From contig NZ_CP183303.1 of assembly GCF_048541585.1 (NCBI RefSeq), positions 310,001-374,000 on the forward strand: 64,000 bases of DNA. Direction: 5' to 3'. The position numbers and the translations under genes are program-made. Positions 57,030 to 64,000 of this stretch are shown in pieces; position 1 is the stretch's first letter, and every line of letters begins with the position of its first letter. Source of the DNA: Legionella_C sp048541585 (lineage in GTDB: Bacteria; Pseudomonadota; Gammaproteobacteria; Legionellales; Legionellaceae). The notes beneath the pieces were generated by a model. It ran no database searches and was not told where the DNA came from. It was given only the letters and a program-made list of their open reading frames with translations.

Positions 57030-57864
57030 TATTGCAGATATTCATAAACTACCGATTTCACTTAGTGGACGTTTAATTTATAGGTTATTGCCCTATCGTC
57101 GCTCTGTGATTATGAATAATATTAACCAAGTTTTTGGCACACAATTAAATGATGCGCAAAAAAAGCATCTAGCTAAAGCTTTTTATTCTCATCTAGCTAC
57201 ATCAATTAAAGAAACTATTCAACTGCGGTTTATGTCGGAGAAAGCATTAAAAGAACGCGTTGAAGTACGTGGTTATGAACGGATGTTAGAAGTTGTTGCC
57301 AAAGGTCAAGGTGTTCTAGTATTAACAGGGCATTTCGGTAACTGGGAATTTGCGCCACTGGGGGGTATTTTAAATTTTAAACAATTTCAGGGACAATTTC
57401 ATTTTATAAGACGCACGTTAGGAAATAAAATGATAGAACGCATTTTATTTCGTCGTTATTATCAGGCAGGCTTAAATGTTATTCCGAAAAAGAATTCCCT
57501 TGAGCAAGTTTGTAATGCTTTAGAGCAAAATCATGCAGTCATTTTTGTTTTAGATCAACACGCCTCATTAAAAAATCGTGATGGTATTGCGGTTGAATTC
57601 TTTGGTAAGAAAGCAGGAACTTATCGCAGTCTAGCAAGTTTGGCTCGGCATACAGGGGTGCCCGTTGTTCCAGCAGCAGGCTATCGCCTACCCAATGGAC
57701 GACATGTACTTGAATTTCACGAACCAATTTTTTGGCAGGATTACCCAAGTACGCAAGAGGCAATCTATCAAAATACTTTAAAGTACAATCAAGCCTTAGA
57801 GCGCATTATTTTAGCCCGCCCGGAGCAGTGGATGTGGTTACACAAGCGCTGGAAACTCAAGTGA
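57022..57864 (+). CDS. Lipid A acyltransferase, LpxL/HtrB family (LpxXL-like)
   Basis: 280 residues from GTG 57022, overlapping the ketosynthase-like gene by eight bases. The catalytic H-x4-E is His104-Glu109 in 'LTGHFGNWEF'; 'FVLDQHASLKNRDGIAVEFF' and 'RSLASLARHTGVPVVPAAGY' are typical. The usual N-terminal membrane anchor is short or missing. It would pass the long acyl chain from the AcpXL-like protein to lipid A at the inner membrane. Last gene of the cluster. Confidence 0.85.
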   Translation: MSSIADIHKLPISLSGRLIYRLLPYRRSVIMNNINQVFGTQLNDAQKKHLAKAFYSHLATSIKETIQLRFMSEKALKERVEVRGYERMLEVVAKGQGVLVLTGHFGNWEFAPLGGILNFKQFQGQFHFIRRTLGNKMIERILFRRYYQAGLNVIPKKNSLEQVCNALEQNHAVIFVLDQHASLKNRDGIAVEFFGKKAGTYRSLASLARHTGVPVVPAAGYRLPNGRHVLEFHEPIFWQDYPSTQEAIYQNTLKYNQALERIILARPEQWMWLHKRWKLK

Positions 57865-57883
57865 GCGTTCAGGAGCTCACACC

Positions 57884-58002
57884 GAATGGCTAAATTTGGC
57901 GCATCTTGCGCGAAAATAACGGTTCGAAAGCCTCACATACTAATGTATGCTGCGTTTTCTCACTATCATTTTCGCACAACCTGCGCTCAAATTAATCCAT
58001 TC
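57884..58002. repeat. 119-nt imperfect palindromic repeat element
   Basis: An inverted repeat centred at 57943: GAATGG/CCATTC at the ends, then TTTGGCGCATCTTGCGCG against TTCGCACAACCTGCGCTC, and CATAC-TAAT-GTATG at the centre. The transcript could fold into one long hairpin. The central CCTCACATACTAATGTATGC is of a kind I associate with dispersed Legionella intergenic repeats, from memory only. It fills most of the gap between convergent genes. Confidence 0.7.
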
Positions 58003-58052
58003 ACCAAGATTCAAAAATATCCTTAAGCCTTGGTGAATCGTAAACACCTGCT

Positions 58053-60662
58053 TTATTGAAGCGTTGCTACATTAGTCTTTGCAGAAGTATTGTTAGAATC
58101 ATCGGGTGTTTTACTAAAAAATTGGAGCGCATAATTAGTATTGGAGCTTGAATATGAAGAAACATTATTCGTTTTTAATTGCTTTTCATTATCACTTATA
58201 GTTGCAACTTCTTCCTTAGGATTTTCTATTACTTCTGCTTGTTTGAGTAATTCTGCAATTTGATGTAGGGCAGGGTTTAAATTAAACACTAATTCAATAA
58301 TAACTTTTAAAATAGTATGCTGGCGAAGCTCACCTTTTTCATAGCGTTTTAGGTCATAGCCGACTGGGTCGTTTAGAGGATCGCCATGCTCAATATAATT
58401 GCGCAAAGTACGAATAGCTTCGTAATCTTCATTTAAATATTTGCAAAATTTGGCTTCAGGGTAATGTTGAATTCTATCTAAATGTTGTAAAAGGTGACCT
58501 GCATTATACTCCAGGGCATCATTGAGTTGTCGGTTAAGCTCTAGTTGTTGAGCTAATTTTTTACGGCCATGCGATAAGTGATAACGATCCCACTCTTCAA
58601 GCGTTTTATAGGGATGTTCTTTTAGTAGATAACCTTCTTCAAAAAGAAATTCCTCAATGTTATTAAGTGCTTCAATGGCTGCATAAATTCGTTTGATTGG
58701 ATTAAGTTGATGCGCCGCGATTGGATCTTGCTTAAAAAAACGTGCTAATTCTCTTAAGGTAGGAAAGAAAAGAAATTTATTTTCCTTTTCTAATTCTTTT
58801 TGCTTAGCTTGCTCTTCTAACTCTCGACGCTTGCGATTTCTTTCTTCTTCCGTAGTTTTAATAGCATCACTTTTTGGAAAAATGGCTGTAAGGCTTTTAT
58901 AACGCTCTTTATTTTCTGCGCGGGTAGGTAAATAACGTAGAAGCTCGCCTTGTCTTCTTTTATCGGGAATTGGAATTTCACCTGCAAAAATATTATGACA
59001 TTCTACTATAATTTCTTGTGGCGCATTCTTCTCAATAAGTGCTTCAAGAAACAATTGTTCCTCGGTTTCTGGTACACGTCTCGTTACTTCTTCTTTTGGA
59101 GATTCTTTCGCTACTACAGAAGTTGCTTTAACATAACGTTCTAAGATTTGTAGCCACCGTTTTCCCGAATCATGCTCATATCGGCCAATTTCCACTTCAC
59201 GTGCTTTAACAATTTGTGTTAATTTTTTCTGAAAGTCACTAAATTCTTCACCAACAATTTTTTCTAAGCGAGGCAAATTGGTAAGTAGTAAATCGATTTT
59301 ATATTTATTATCTCGTTCATCAGGATGACACAAGCCGTCTCTTACCGTAACAAATGCATTCCAATCAATAGTATTATCAAGTTCCGTAATATCTTTAGAA
59401 AGTTTTTTACCGGTACAAAGTTCTCCTATTGCTTGCAGACGACGTAAGGCAGCATGTCGGCCAGATTTTTTAGTTAAGTCAAAACGCTGCCTATATTCTT
59501 TACCTTTTTCTGGCGGAATATTAACTAAGAATGAAAGCCTATCGGAAAGCTGTTTCTTTTCATAAAGATTAGATGCTTCATGCTCAGAATAATTAAATAA
59601 GTTAAGTAAATTGAGTAATGTTAAGTTATCACCTAAATGACTTGTAAAGGCTTTAATAGCGGTTAACGAAATAGATGAAATAGGATTATTCTGACTTTGC
59701 GAGTGATTAATTAAAATTTTCTCGAAGAAATCTTTTAGGATAGGTAAATCCATACTAATTATAGATGGCACGGCATTTTCAACGAATTCTTCCATATCCT
59801 CAAATTCATTATATAGTCTTAAAAAAACATCAGGGTGATTTTCAAGCGGTTGATTTAAAGACACCGGGATAGGTAAAAAAATATACCGATTATCATCTTT
59901 AATTCTTACTAGGCCACCAAATTGCTCAAATGTAAACCAAGTAAAGGGCGCTGGTCCAAAAAGTTTTTTATATCGTTCACGAAATTCACCTGACAAATTA
60001 CGAATCGTTAAAGAAATTTTTTCTAAATGATTACGTGCTTGCACTAAAGTAAAATCAAAGACGACATTAGCCTCAATGGCATCGGGTGTAAACGCTACAG
60101 GAATACGCCGGTCTGACGCCATATTATGGTAGGTTAATAAATGGTTGATAGATGCTAAAATAAATTCAAGTCTTTGTTGATCATAGCGGGCATTTTCATT
60201 ATCTGTTTTAAAATTATTCTTAGTAGGTAACTTATTAAAGAGAGTATCAAGATTGGTTAGTTTTTCTTTAAATTTCGCTTCAGAATTATTTAAGATTTTT
60301 TGTACTACATTGTAGCGGTGTTTATCAAGAATGGTAAACCCATCACTTAATTTTTGCTCTATATTGGCTCCAGCATTTTTTAATAAAGTAAACAAATGAC
60401 TATTTTGATGCTGTAGAGCGTAAAGAATAGGTGACTTACCTAGAACATCTTGTTTATTGATATCAATACTTAGCTCAGTTTTATAATTTAATAGCGCTTT
60501 AACTAGACGCAAGCGAGTTTCATCACTATTTTTACATTTCTGACATAGCAGTAATAAGGCTTTAGTATAATTTTTTTTATTTATGTATTTAAAGACGCGA
60601 TCAAATGATTTACTTGTGGTTATTTTTTTAAGATCTGATATCAAATTAGCATGAGCAGGCAT
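58053..60662 (-). CDS. Ankyrin-repeat protein with HEPN/DUF86-like segments, possible effector
   Basis: 869 residues, no signal peptide or membrane helix. Residues about 65-120 form one or two ankyrin repeats ('INKQDVLGKSPILYALQHQN', 'LLKNAGANIEQKLSDGFTIL'). Residues 403-470 read like a HEPN (DUF86/HepT) domain: 'LRRLQAIGE' then 'IDWNAFVTVRDGLCHPDE', with R-x4-H at 441-446, then 'KIDLLLTNLPRLEKIV'. A second lies at 655-805 ('RIYAAIEALNNIEEFLFEEG', R-x4-H in 'LRNYIEH' at 754-759). A third, at 164-265, has the helices but no R/H pair. A charged coiled-coil stretch (605-630) and a Ser/Asn/Thr-rich tail follow. Function unknown; an intracellular bacterium could secrete it. Confidence 0.8.
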   Translation of the reverse strand: MPAHANLISDLKKITTSKSFDRVFKYINKKNYTKALLLLCQKCKNSDETRLRLVKALLNYKTELSIDINKQDVLGKSPILYALQHQNSHLFTLLKNAGANIEQKLSDGFTILDKHRYNVVQKILNNSEAKFKEKLTNLDTLFNKLPTKNNFKTDNENARYDQQRLEFILASINHLLTYHNMASDRRIPVAFTPDAIEANVVFDFTLVQARNHLEKISLTIRNLSGEFRERYKKLFGPAPFTWFTFEQFGGLVRIKDDNRYIFLPIPVSLNQPLENHPDVFLRLYNEFEDMEEFVENAVPSIISMDLPILKDFFEKILINHSQSQNNPISSISLTAIKAFTSHLGDNLTLLNLLNLFNYSEHEASNLYEKKQLSDRLSFLVNIPPEKGKEYRQRFDLTKKSGRHAALRRLQAIGELCTGKKLSKDITELDNTIDWNAFVTVRDGLCHPDERDNKYKIDLLLTNLPRLEKIVGEEFSDFQKKLTQIVKAREVEIGRYEHDSGKRWLQILERYVKATSVVAKESPKEEVTRRVPETEEQLFLEALIEKNAPQEIIVECHNIFAGEIPIPDKRRQGELLRYLPTRAENKERYKSLTAIFPKSDAIKTTEEERNRKRRELEEQAKQKELEKENKFLFFPTLRELARFFKQDPIAAHQLNPIKRIYAAIEALNNIEEFLFEEGYLLKEHPYKTLEEWDRYHLSHGRKKLAQQLELNRQLNDALEYNAGHLLQHLDRIQHYPEAKFCKYLNEDYEAIRTLRNYIEHGDPLNDPVGYDLKRYEKGELRQHTILKVIIELVFNLNPALHQIAELLKQAEVIENPKEEVATISDNEKQLKTNNVSSYSSSNTNYALQFFSKTPDDSNNTSAKTNVATLQ

Positions 60663-61043
60663 TAGTTTAACTCCATTACATCAATTTCAATTAATGTGCT
60701 TGCCATTAAAAATTATATTAATTAAACGGCTTTCATATAATTGAAACAAGGTAGCCTAATTTATATTACCTTGCCCTGTTTTTGTCTACAAAAATTATCA
60801 TTTTAATTTAATTGGTTAGATACAAGTGACGCTTATAAAATAGTTGATGGCATAGTGAATGAAGAAATCATTAATCAAGCGCAAAATGCCACTATCAATA
60901 ATTGATGTTGCTTCGGATTAATATCATTAATATTCTTGTTATCGGCTATATTGAACCTCATACATTTCTTAGATAATATGCCTTGGCACAATTGGATATT
61001 ATAAATTAAAGAATAAAAATCTTTTAATAAACAAGGAGATATT
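60663..61043. other. Intergenic region between divergent genes
   Basis: About 380 AT-rich bases. A 33-codon open stretch without a start codon (about 60804-60906, '...DTSDAYKIVDGIVNEE...') may be a decayed gene fragment or chance. No RNA gene or repeat is visible. AAGGAGA lies eight bases before the next start. Confidence 0.4.
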
Positions 61044-61526
61044 ATGCCTCATAATAAGAGGTCGCAGTTATTCGTACATAGACCCCAACAAAAACCTCGC
61101 TATAATAAAGCAGCGAAGCAAAACGAATTAAGCTTATTATTAAATCATGATCGAGATAGGGATTCTAATTCTCAATTGACAACTGTATTTTCATTATTTC
61201 TGTTAGCCACCTATGTAACTCCAAGTCAGGCTAACTGTATACCACCACGAGGCTCTTATACAAAGACTTGTCATGTTAAAGTTGAACCCTCTATAGCCGA
61301 TAAGGATCCGTCTCCCACAGCAATGTGTAGATATAGCTTCTACTGTAAAAGAGAAAATAGAGAACACGAACGTACCAGCGTCAATTCTGTTTATATTCCA
61401 AAGAACTTAGTTGATAATAGTTTTATTGAAAACTGTGATGGGTTTCCCGTTGTAAGAGCTACTGATGAATCAGTATGTACAACTCATGATGCCATTATCG
61501 ATTCAAATTCATATTTAGGTATGTAG
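61044..61526 (+). CDS. Small probably exported Cys-containing protein, CVNH-like
   Basis: 160 residues with a strong ribosome site (AAGGAGA). A basic N-terminal stretch of about 43 residues is followed by a hydrophobic segment ('LTTVFSLFLLATYVTPSQA') and then Cys, so an unusually long signal or a type II anchor. The rest contains 'RGSYTKTCHVKVEP', 'TAMCRYSFYC', 'RTSVNSVYIPKNLVDNSFIE' and 'NCDGFPVV', an order that recalls the cyanovirin-N homology (CVNH) lectin fold ('G-x4-TC ... L-x-A-x-C ... TS-x-L ... I-x-N-x-DG-x-L'). The match is weak. Alone on its strand. Confidence 0.6.
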   Translation: MPHNKRSQLFVHRPQQKPRYNKAAKQNELSLLLNHDRDRDSNSQLTTVFSLFLLATYVTPSQANCIPPRGSYTKTCHVKVEPSIADKDPSPTAMCRYSFYCKRENREHERTSVNSVYIPKNLVDNSFIENCDGFPVVRATDESVCTTHDAIIDSNSYLGM

Positions 61527-61807
61527 AAGCATTTAAGGTTACAGATATAAGAAAACCCCGAGATGCAGAATAATAAAGGTATTTTGGGGTATGCCCAGAA
61601 ATTATATCAACTTGAAAATCGATATTAATATTAAAGTTCTTGCATAATCGGCAAATTTTTAATTTAAAGCAGGGTGTAATTTTTTTGATATAGCACGTAA
61701 GGAATGATCGAATAAATATTTACACCTAATATAAAACTTATCAAATACTATTATATTTCATTAGGTATCTACCAAAAGTTTATTAAATATATTCTTTTAA
61801 AGAGTAA
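61527..61807. other. Gap between convergent genes
   Basis: 281 AT-rich bases between the CVNH-like gene and trkH. A stem ACCCCGAGAT/ATTTTGGGGT with G-U pairs (about 61556-61590) is present without a T-run. Nothing else seen. Confidence 0.4.
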
Positions 61808-63256
61808 TTACTTTTCCCAGAAATGACGTGAGAAAAGAATAAGTAGAGAGAATATTTCTAATCTACCCGCTAACATAGCAAAAATTAATACCCATTTACT
61901 TGGTAAGTTTAATAAAGCAAAATTGGAGCTAATAGTTCCAATTCCTGCTCCAGCATTGGCAAGACTTGCGATGACAGCTGAAAAAGAGGTCACAAAGTCA
62001 TTACCTAGGGCCATTAAAAGAATAACCAGTGTCCAAAATAAGGCAATAAAAACAGAAATAAAGCCCCACATCGATTGTAAAACAGACTCTGATAACGCAT
62101 GTTTACCAAATTTAATAGTAAAAACAGCATTTGGATGAACTAAACGCGCCATTTCTCGCTTACTTTGTTTAAACAGCAATAAAGCACGAATAACTTTAAT
62201 ACCTCCGCTTGTAGAGGCAGCACATCCACCAATTAAGGCAAGTAAAATAATTAATAAAGGCACAAAGGTTGGCCAATGACTGAAAGGCTCTGAAAGAAAG
62301 CCTGTAGTTGTGGCAAGCGATATTATATTAAATAAACTTTTAATTAAGGTATGATGACTGGCACTAAAAAAACCATACATCACTAAACTTAAAGTGACAA
62401 TTAAAGTAGCTAATAAAAGAAAAGCCAGGTAACAGCGAAATTCTTCATCTTGCCAATAATGAGATATAGTTTTTTTTCTAAAGGCAATGAAATGAAGAGC
62501 AAAATTAGTACCGCCTAATAGCATAAAAAAGCAAGCGACTAATTCAATACTTTCGCTATGATAATAAGCAAAACTAGTATCATGCATAGAAAAGCCGCCT
62601 GTTGAGACAGTAGCAAAACTTTCTCCTAGTGCATCAAACCAGTTCATACCTGCTAGCCAGTAACAAAACATACATATGAGGGTTAATAATAAGTAAATGG
62701 ACCAAAGGGCTTTTGCTGTTTGTGCTATTCGGGGAGTTAATTTACTGTCTTTAAGTGGCCCTGGCGTTTCTGCTTTATAAAGCTGCATACCACCCACGCC
62801 TAACATAGGTAAGATAGCTACCGCCAACACAACAATACCCATACCACCTAAAAATTGTAATTGTTGTCTATAAAATAAAAGCGCATTTGGCAAGCCATCA
62901 AGATTAGGAATAATACTTGCTCCTGTGGTCGTAAAACCTGATACTGATTCAAAGACTGCGTCGGTAATATGATGGCCTTTTAGAGCAAAAACGAAAGGCA
63001 GAGAGGCAAAAAAACATAAAACAAACCAAAATAAAACGACAATTAAGAAGCCGTCACGTATTTTTAATTCATGATTTTCATGCCTAAATAGAAAAGCAAA
63101 GAAAGCGCCAATACTAAATGTACAGGTAAAGGCAGCGACAAAAGGAAGCCAAAATTGTTCATGAAAGATAAGATTAATAAGTAATGGAGTTAGCATACTT
63201 ATGCTAAACATCATTAAAAGAAAACCCAGTAAGCGAAATATAGTTTTAAGTTGCAT
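61808..63256 (-). CDS. trkH: Trk potassium uptake system, membrane subunit TrkH
   Basis: 482 residues (E. coli 483). TrkH forms the K+ pathway in the inner membrane with TrkA as gating subunit. Four pore regions can be read: 'SVSGFTTTGASIIPNL', 'ATVSTGGFSMHD', 'SLATTTGFLSE' and 'NAGAGIGTISSNFALL', each with the selectivity-filter Gly. 'GGCAASTSGGIKVIRALLLF' precedes the last pore. It follows trkA on the same strand after a 181-base gap, so an operon trkA-trkH is likely but not certain. Confidence 0.95.
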   Translation of the reverse strand: MQLKTIFRLLGFLLMMFSISMLTPLLINLIFHEQFWLPFVAAFTCTFSIGAFFAFLFRHENHELKIRDGFLIVVLFWFVLCFFASLPFVFALKGHHITDAVFESVSGFTTTGASIIPNLDGLPNALLFYRQQLQFLGGMGIVVLAVAILPMLGVGGMQLYKAETPGPLKDSKLTPRIAQTAKALWSIYLLLTLICMFCYWLAGMNWFDALGESFATVSTGGFSMHDTSFAYYHSESIELVACFFMLLGGTNFALHFIAFRKKTISHYWQDEEFRCYLAFLLLATLIVTLSLVMYGFFSASHHTLIKSLFNIISLATTTGFLSEPFSHWPTFVPLLIILLALIGGCAASTSGGIKVIRALLLFKQSKREMARLVHPNAVFTIKFGKHALSESVLQSMWGFISVFIALFWTLVILLMALGNDFVTSFSAVIASLANAGAGIGTISSNFALLNLPSKWVLIFAMLAGRLEIFSLLILFSRHFWEK

Positions 63257-63437
63257 GATAATACGTAATACAATCGATTAAGTTGTTTAGCTCAGCACCA
63301 AACAAAAATGAAAATTTGTTGACAGGCTATTTTTGTAGCTCAACATCCCATAGCTTGTCTATACGAGCAAGAGCTGTAACCTAAAAAAAGATTTTTCATT
63401 TTTGTCCGATGTAAAGCTAGACAACATGGTAAATTAA

Positions 63438-64000
63438 TTAATTTAAGAAAGTTAAAGTTACCTGAAATAATGTTTCAAGTTGACGCACATAGCGTCGTTT
63501 AAGTAAAAGTAAAATAACATGATCATTGGATTCAATTATTAATTCAGACGTTGCTAAAATGGGCTTATTATCTCGTATAATAGCAGCAATAAAGCAACTA
63601 GGTGGTAATTCTATCTCAGATAGGCTACGTCCTACAACTTGGGAAGTATAATGATCGCCATGCGTAATAAGCTCGATAGCCTCTGCCTCCCCATCCTGAA
63701 GTCGGTGCACTTTAACCATATGACCACCACGTAATTTCGCAAGTATGCAGCCTATTGTAATGAGCTGTGGTGAAATAGCTTGATCAATCGCACTATCCTT
63801 AATTAGTTCTACATAGGCGTGACGATTAACAAGCGCCATAGCTTGACGAACACCTAAGCGTTTAGCTTGTAAGCAGGACATAATATTAGCTTCATCATCA
63901 TCTGTAACTGCACAAAAAACATCTGTAAATTCAATATTTTCATTAATTAATAAATCGCAGTCAGCGATGTCGCCTTGTAATACAGTTCCTTTGTGTAATT
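63438..64000 (-). CDS. trkA: Trk system potassium uptake protein TrkA, C-terminal part (5' end outside window)
   Basis: 187 residues visible; the frame is open to the window edge, so the gene begins beyond base 64000. TrkA binds NAD(H)/ATP through two RCK domains and gates TrkH. The visible part holds the end of the second Rossmann domain ('LQGDIADCDLLINENIEFTD', 'VFCAVTDDDEANIMSCLQAK', 'RLGVRQAMALVNRHAYVELI') and the C-terminal RCK-C domain ('VVGRSLSEIELPPSCFIAAI', 'ILATSELIIESNDHVILLLL'). An internal ATG at 63881 should not be taken as the start. Confidence 0.95.
   Translation of the reverse strand, partial: LHKGTVLQGDIADCDLLINENIEFTDVFCAVTDDDEANIMSCLQAKRLGVRQAMALVNRHAYVELIKDSAIDQAISPQLITIGCILAKLRGGHMVKVHRLQDGEAEAIELITHGDHYTSQVVGRSLSEIELPPSCFIAAIIRDNKPILATSELIIESNDHVILLLLKRRYVRQLETLFQVTLTFLN

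Noticed and set aside
58950..59144. Plus-strand 64-residue open frame inside the ankyrin gene
   Set aside because: Aromatic-rich antisense shadow of an A/T-rich gene, without start signals.
60804..60906. 33-codon open stretch 'DTSDAYKIVDGIVNEE' without a start codon
   Set aside because: Too short and without ATG or ribosome site; perhaps a fragment, but not supportable as a gene.
61556..61590. Stem ACCCCGAGAT/ATTTTGGGGT as a terminator
   Set aside because: Several G-U pairs, long loop and no T-run on either strand.

Overview
The window is an AT-rich gammaproteobacterial chromosome segment. The 16S rRNA gene, the RpoB and RpoC proteins and the gene order all point to Legionellaceae (a Legionella or close relative). 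Most of it is core genome: an rRNA operon and the large transcription/translation block. The flanks carry envelope genes (amgK-murU, lptD-surA-pdxA-folA, a long-chain-acyl lipid A cluster, trkA-trkH) and a few accessory genes typical of intracellular Legionella-like bacteria.

Layout. 1-2.1 kb: 3' part of fadE and an unrecognised gene with a Pro/Thr-rich tail. 2.1-3.7 kb (minus): amgK and murU, peptidoglycan-sugar recycling. 3.8-9.3 kb (plus): lptD, surA, pdxA and folA; lptD and folA each carry a -1 frameshift. 9.2-9.8 kb (minus): a secreted protein with two DM9-like repeats. 10.1-15.3 kb: rrn operon (16S, tRNA-Ala, 23S, 5S) with its promoter and both long RNase III-type processing stems. 15.3-17.3 kb: tRNA-Thr, -Tyr, -Gly, -Thr, tuf copy 1 and tRNA-Trp. 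17.3-29.2 kb: secE-nusG, rplKAJL, rpoBC. 29.2-47.0 kb: the str, S10, spc and alpha operons run together from rpsL to rplQ, including tuf copy 2 and the small rpmJ, and end at a strong terminator.

47-51 kb: a DEDDh exonuclease fused to a GIY-YIG/UvrC-like region, a broken small gene on the minus strand, ssb, and a YajR-like transporter. 51.4-57.9 kb (plus): two short-chain reductases (one FabL-like), an AcpXL-like acyl carrier protein, a double hot-dog dehydratase, a complete ketosynthase, a ketosynthase homologue without its catalytic Cys, and an LpxL-family acyltransferase. The order resembles the rhizobial acpXL-fabZXL-fabF2XL-fabF1XL-lpxXL locus, which makes the very long (C28-type) acyl chain of lipid A; Legionella lipid A is known to carry such chains. 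A 119-nt imperfect palindrome follows. 58.0-60.7 kb (minus): an 869-aa ankyrin protein in which I see two, perhaps three, HEPN/DUF86-like segments. This is the least ordinary protein of the window and a plausible translocated effector. 61.0-61.5 kb: a small, probably exported Cys-containing protein. 61.8-64.0 kb (minus): trkH and the 3' part of trkA.

How the parts work together: the central 30 kb makes ribosomes, RNA polymerase and elongation factors, probably under growth-rate control, because the rrn and str promoters share TTGACA/TAGAAT boxes. The flanks concern the outer membrane: LptD inserts LPS, SurA folds outer-membrane proteins, AmgK/MurU recycle wall sugars, and the XL-type cluster would build the long acyl chain. 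All family assignments come from reading motifs by eye; no database search was run.
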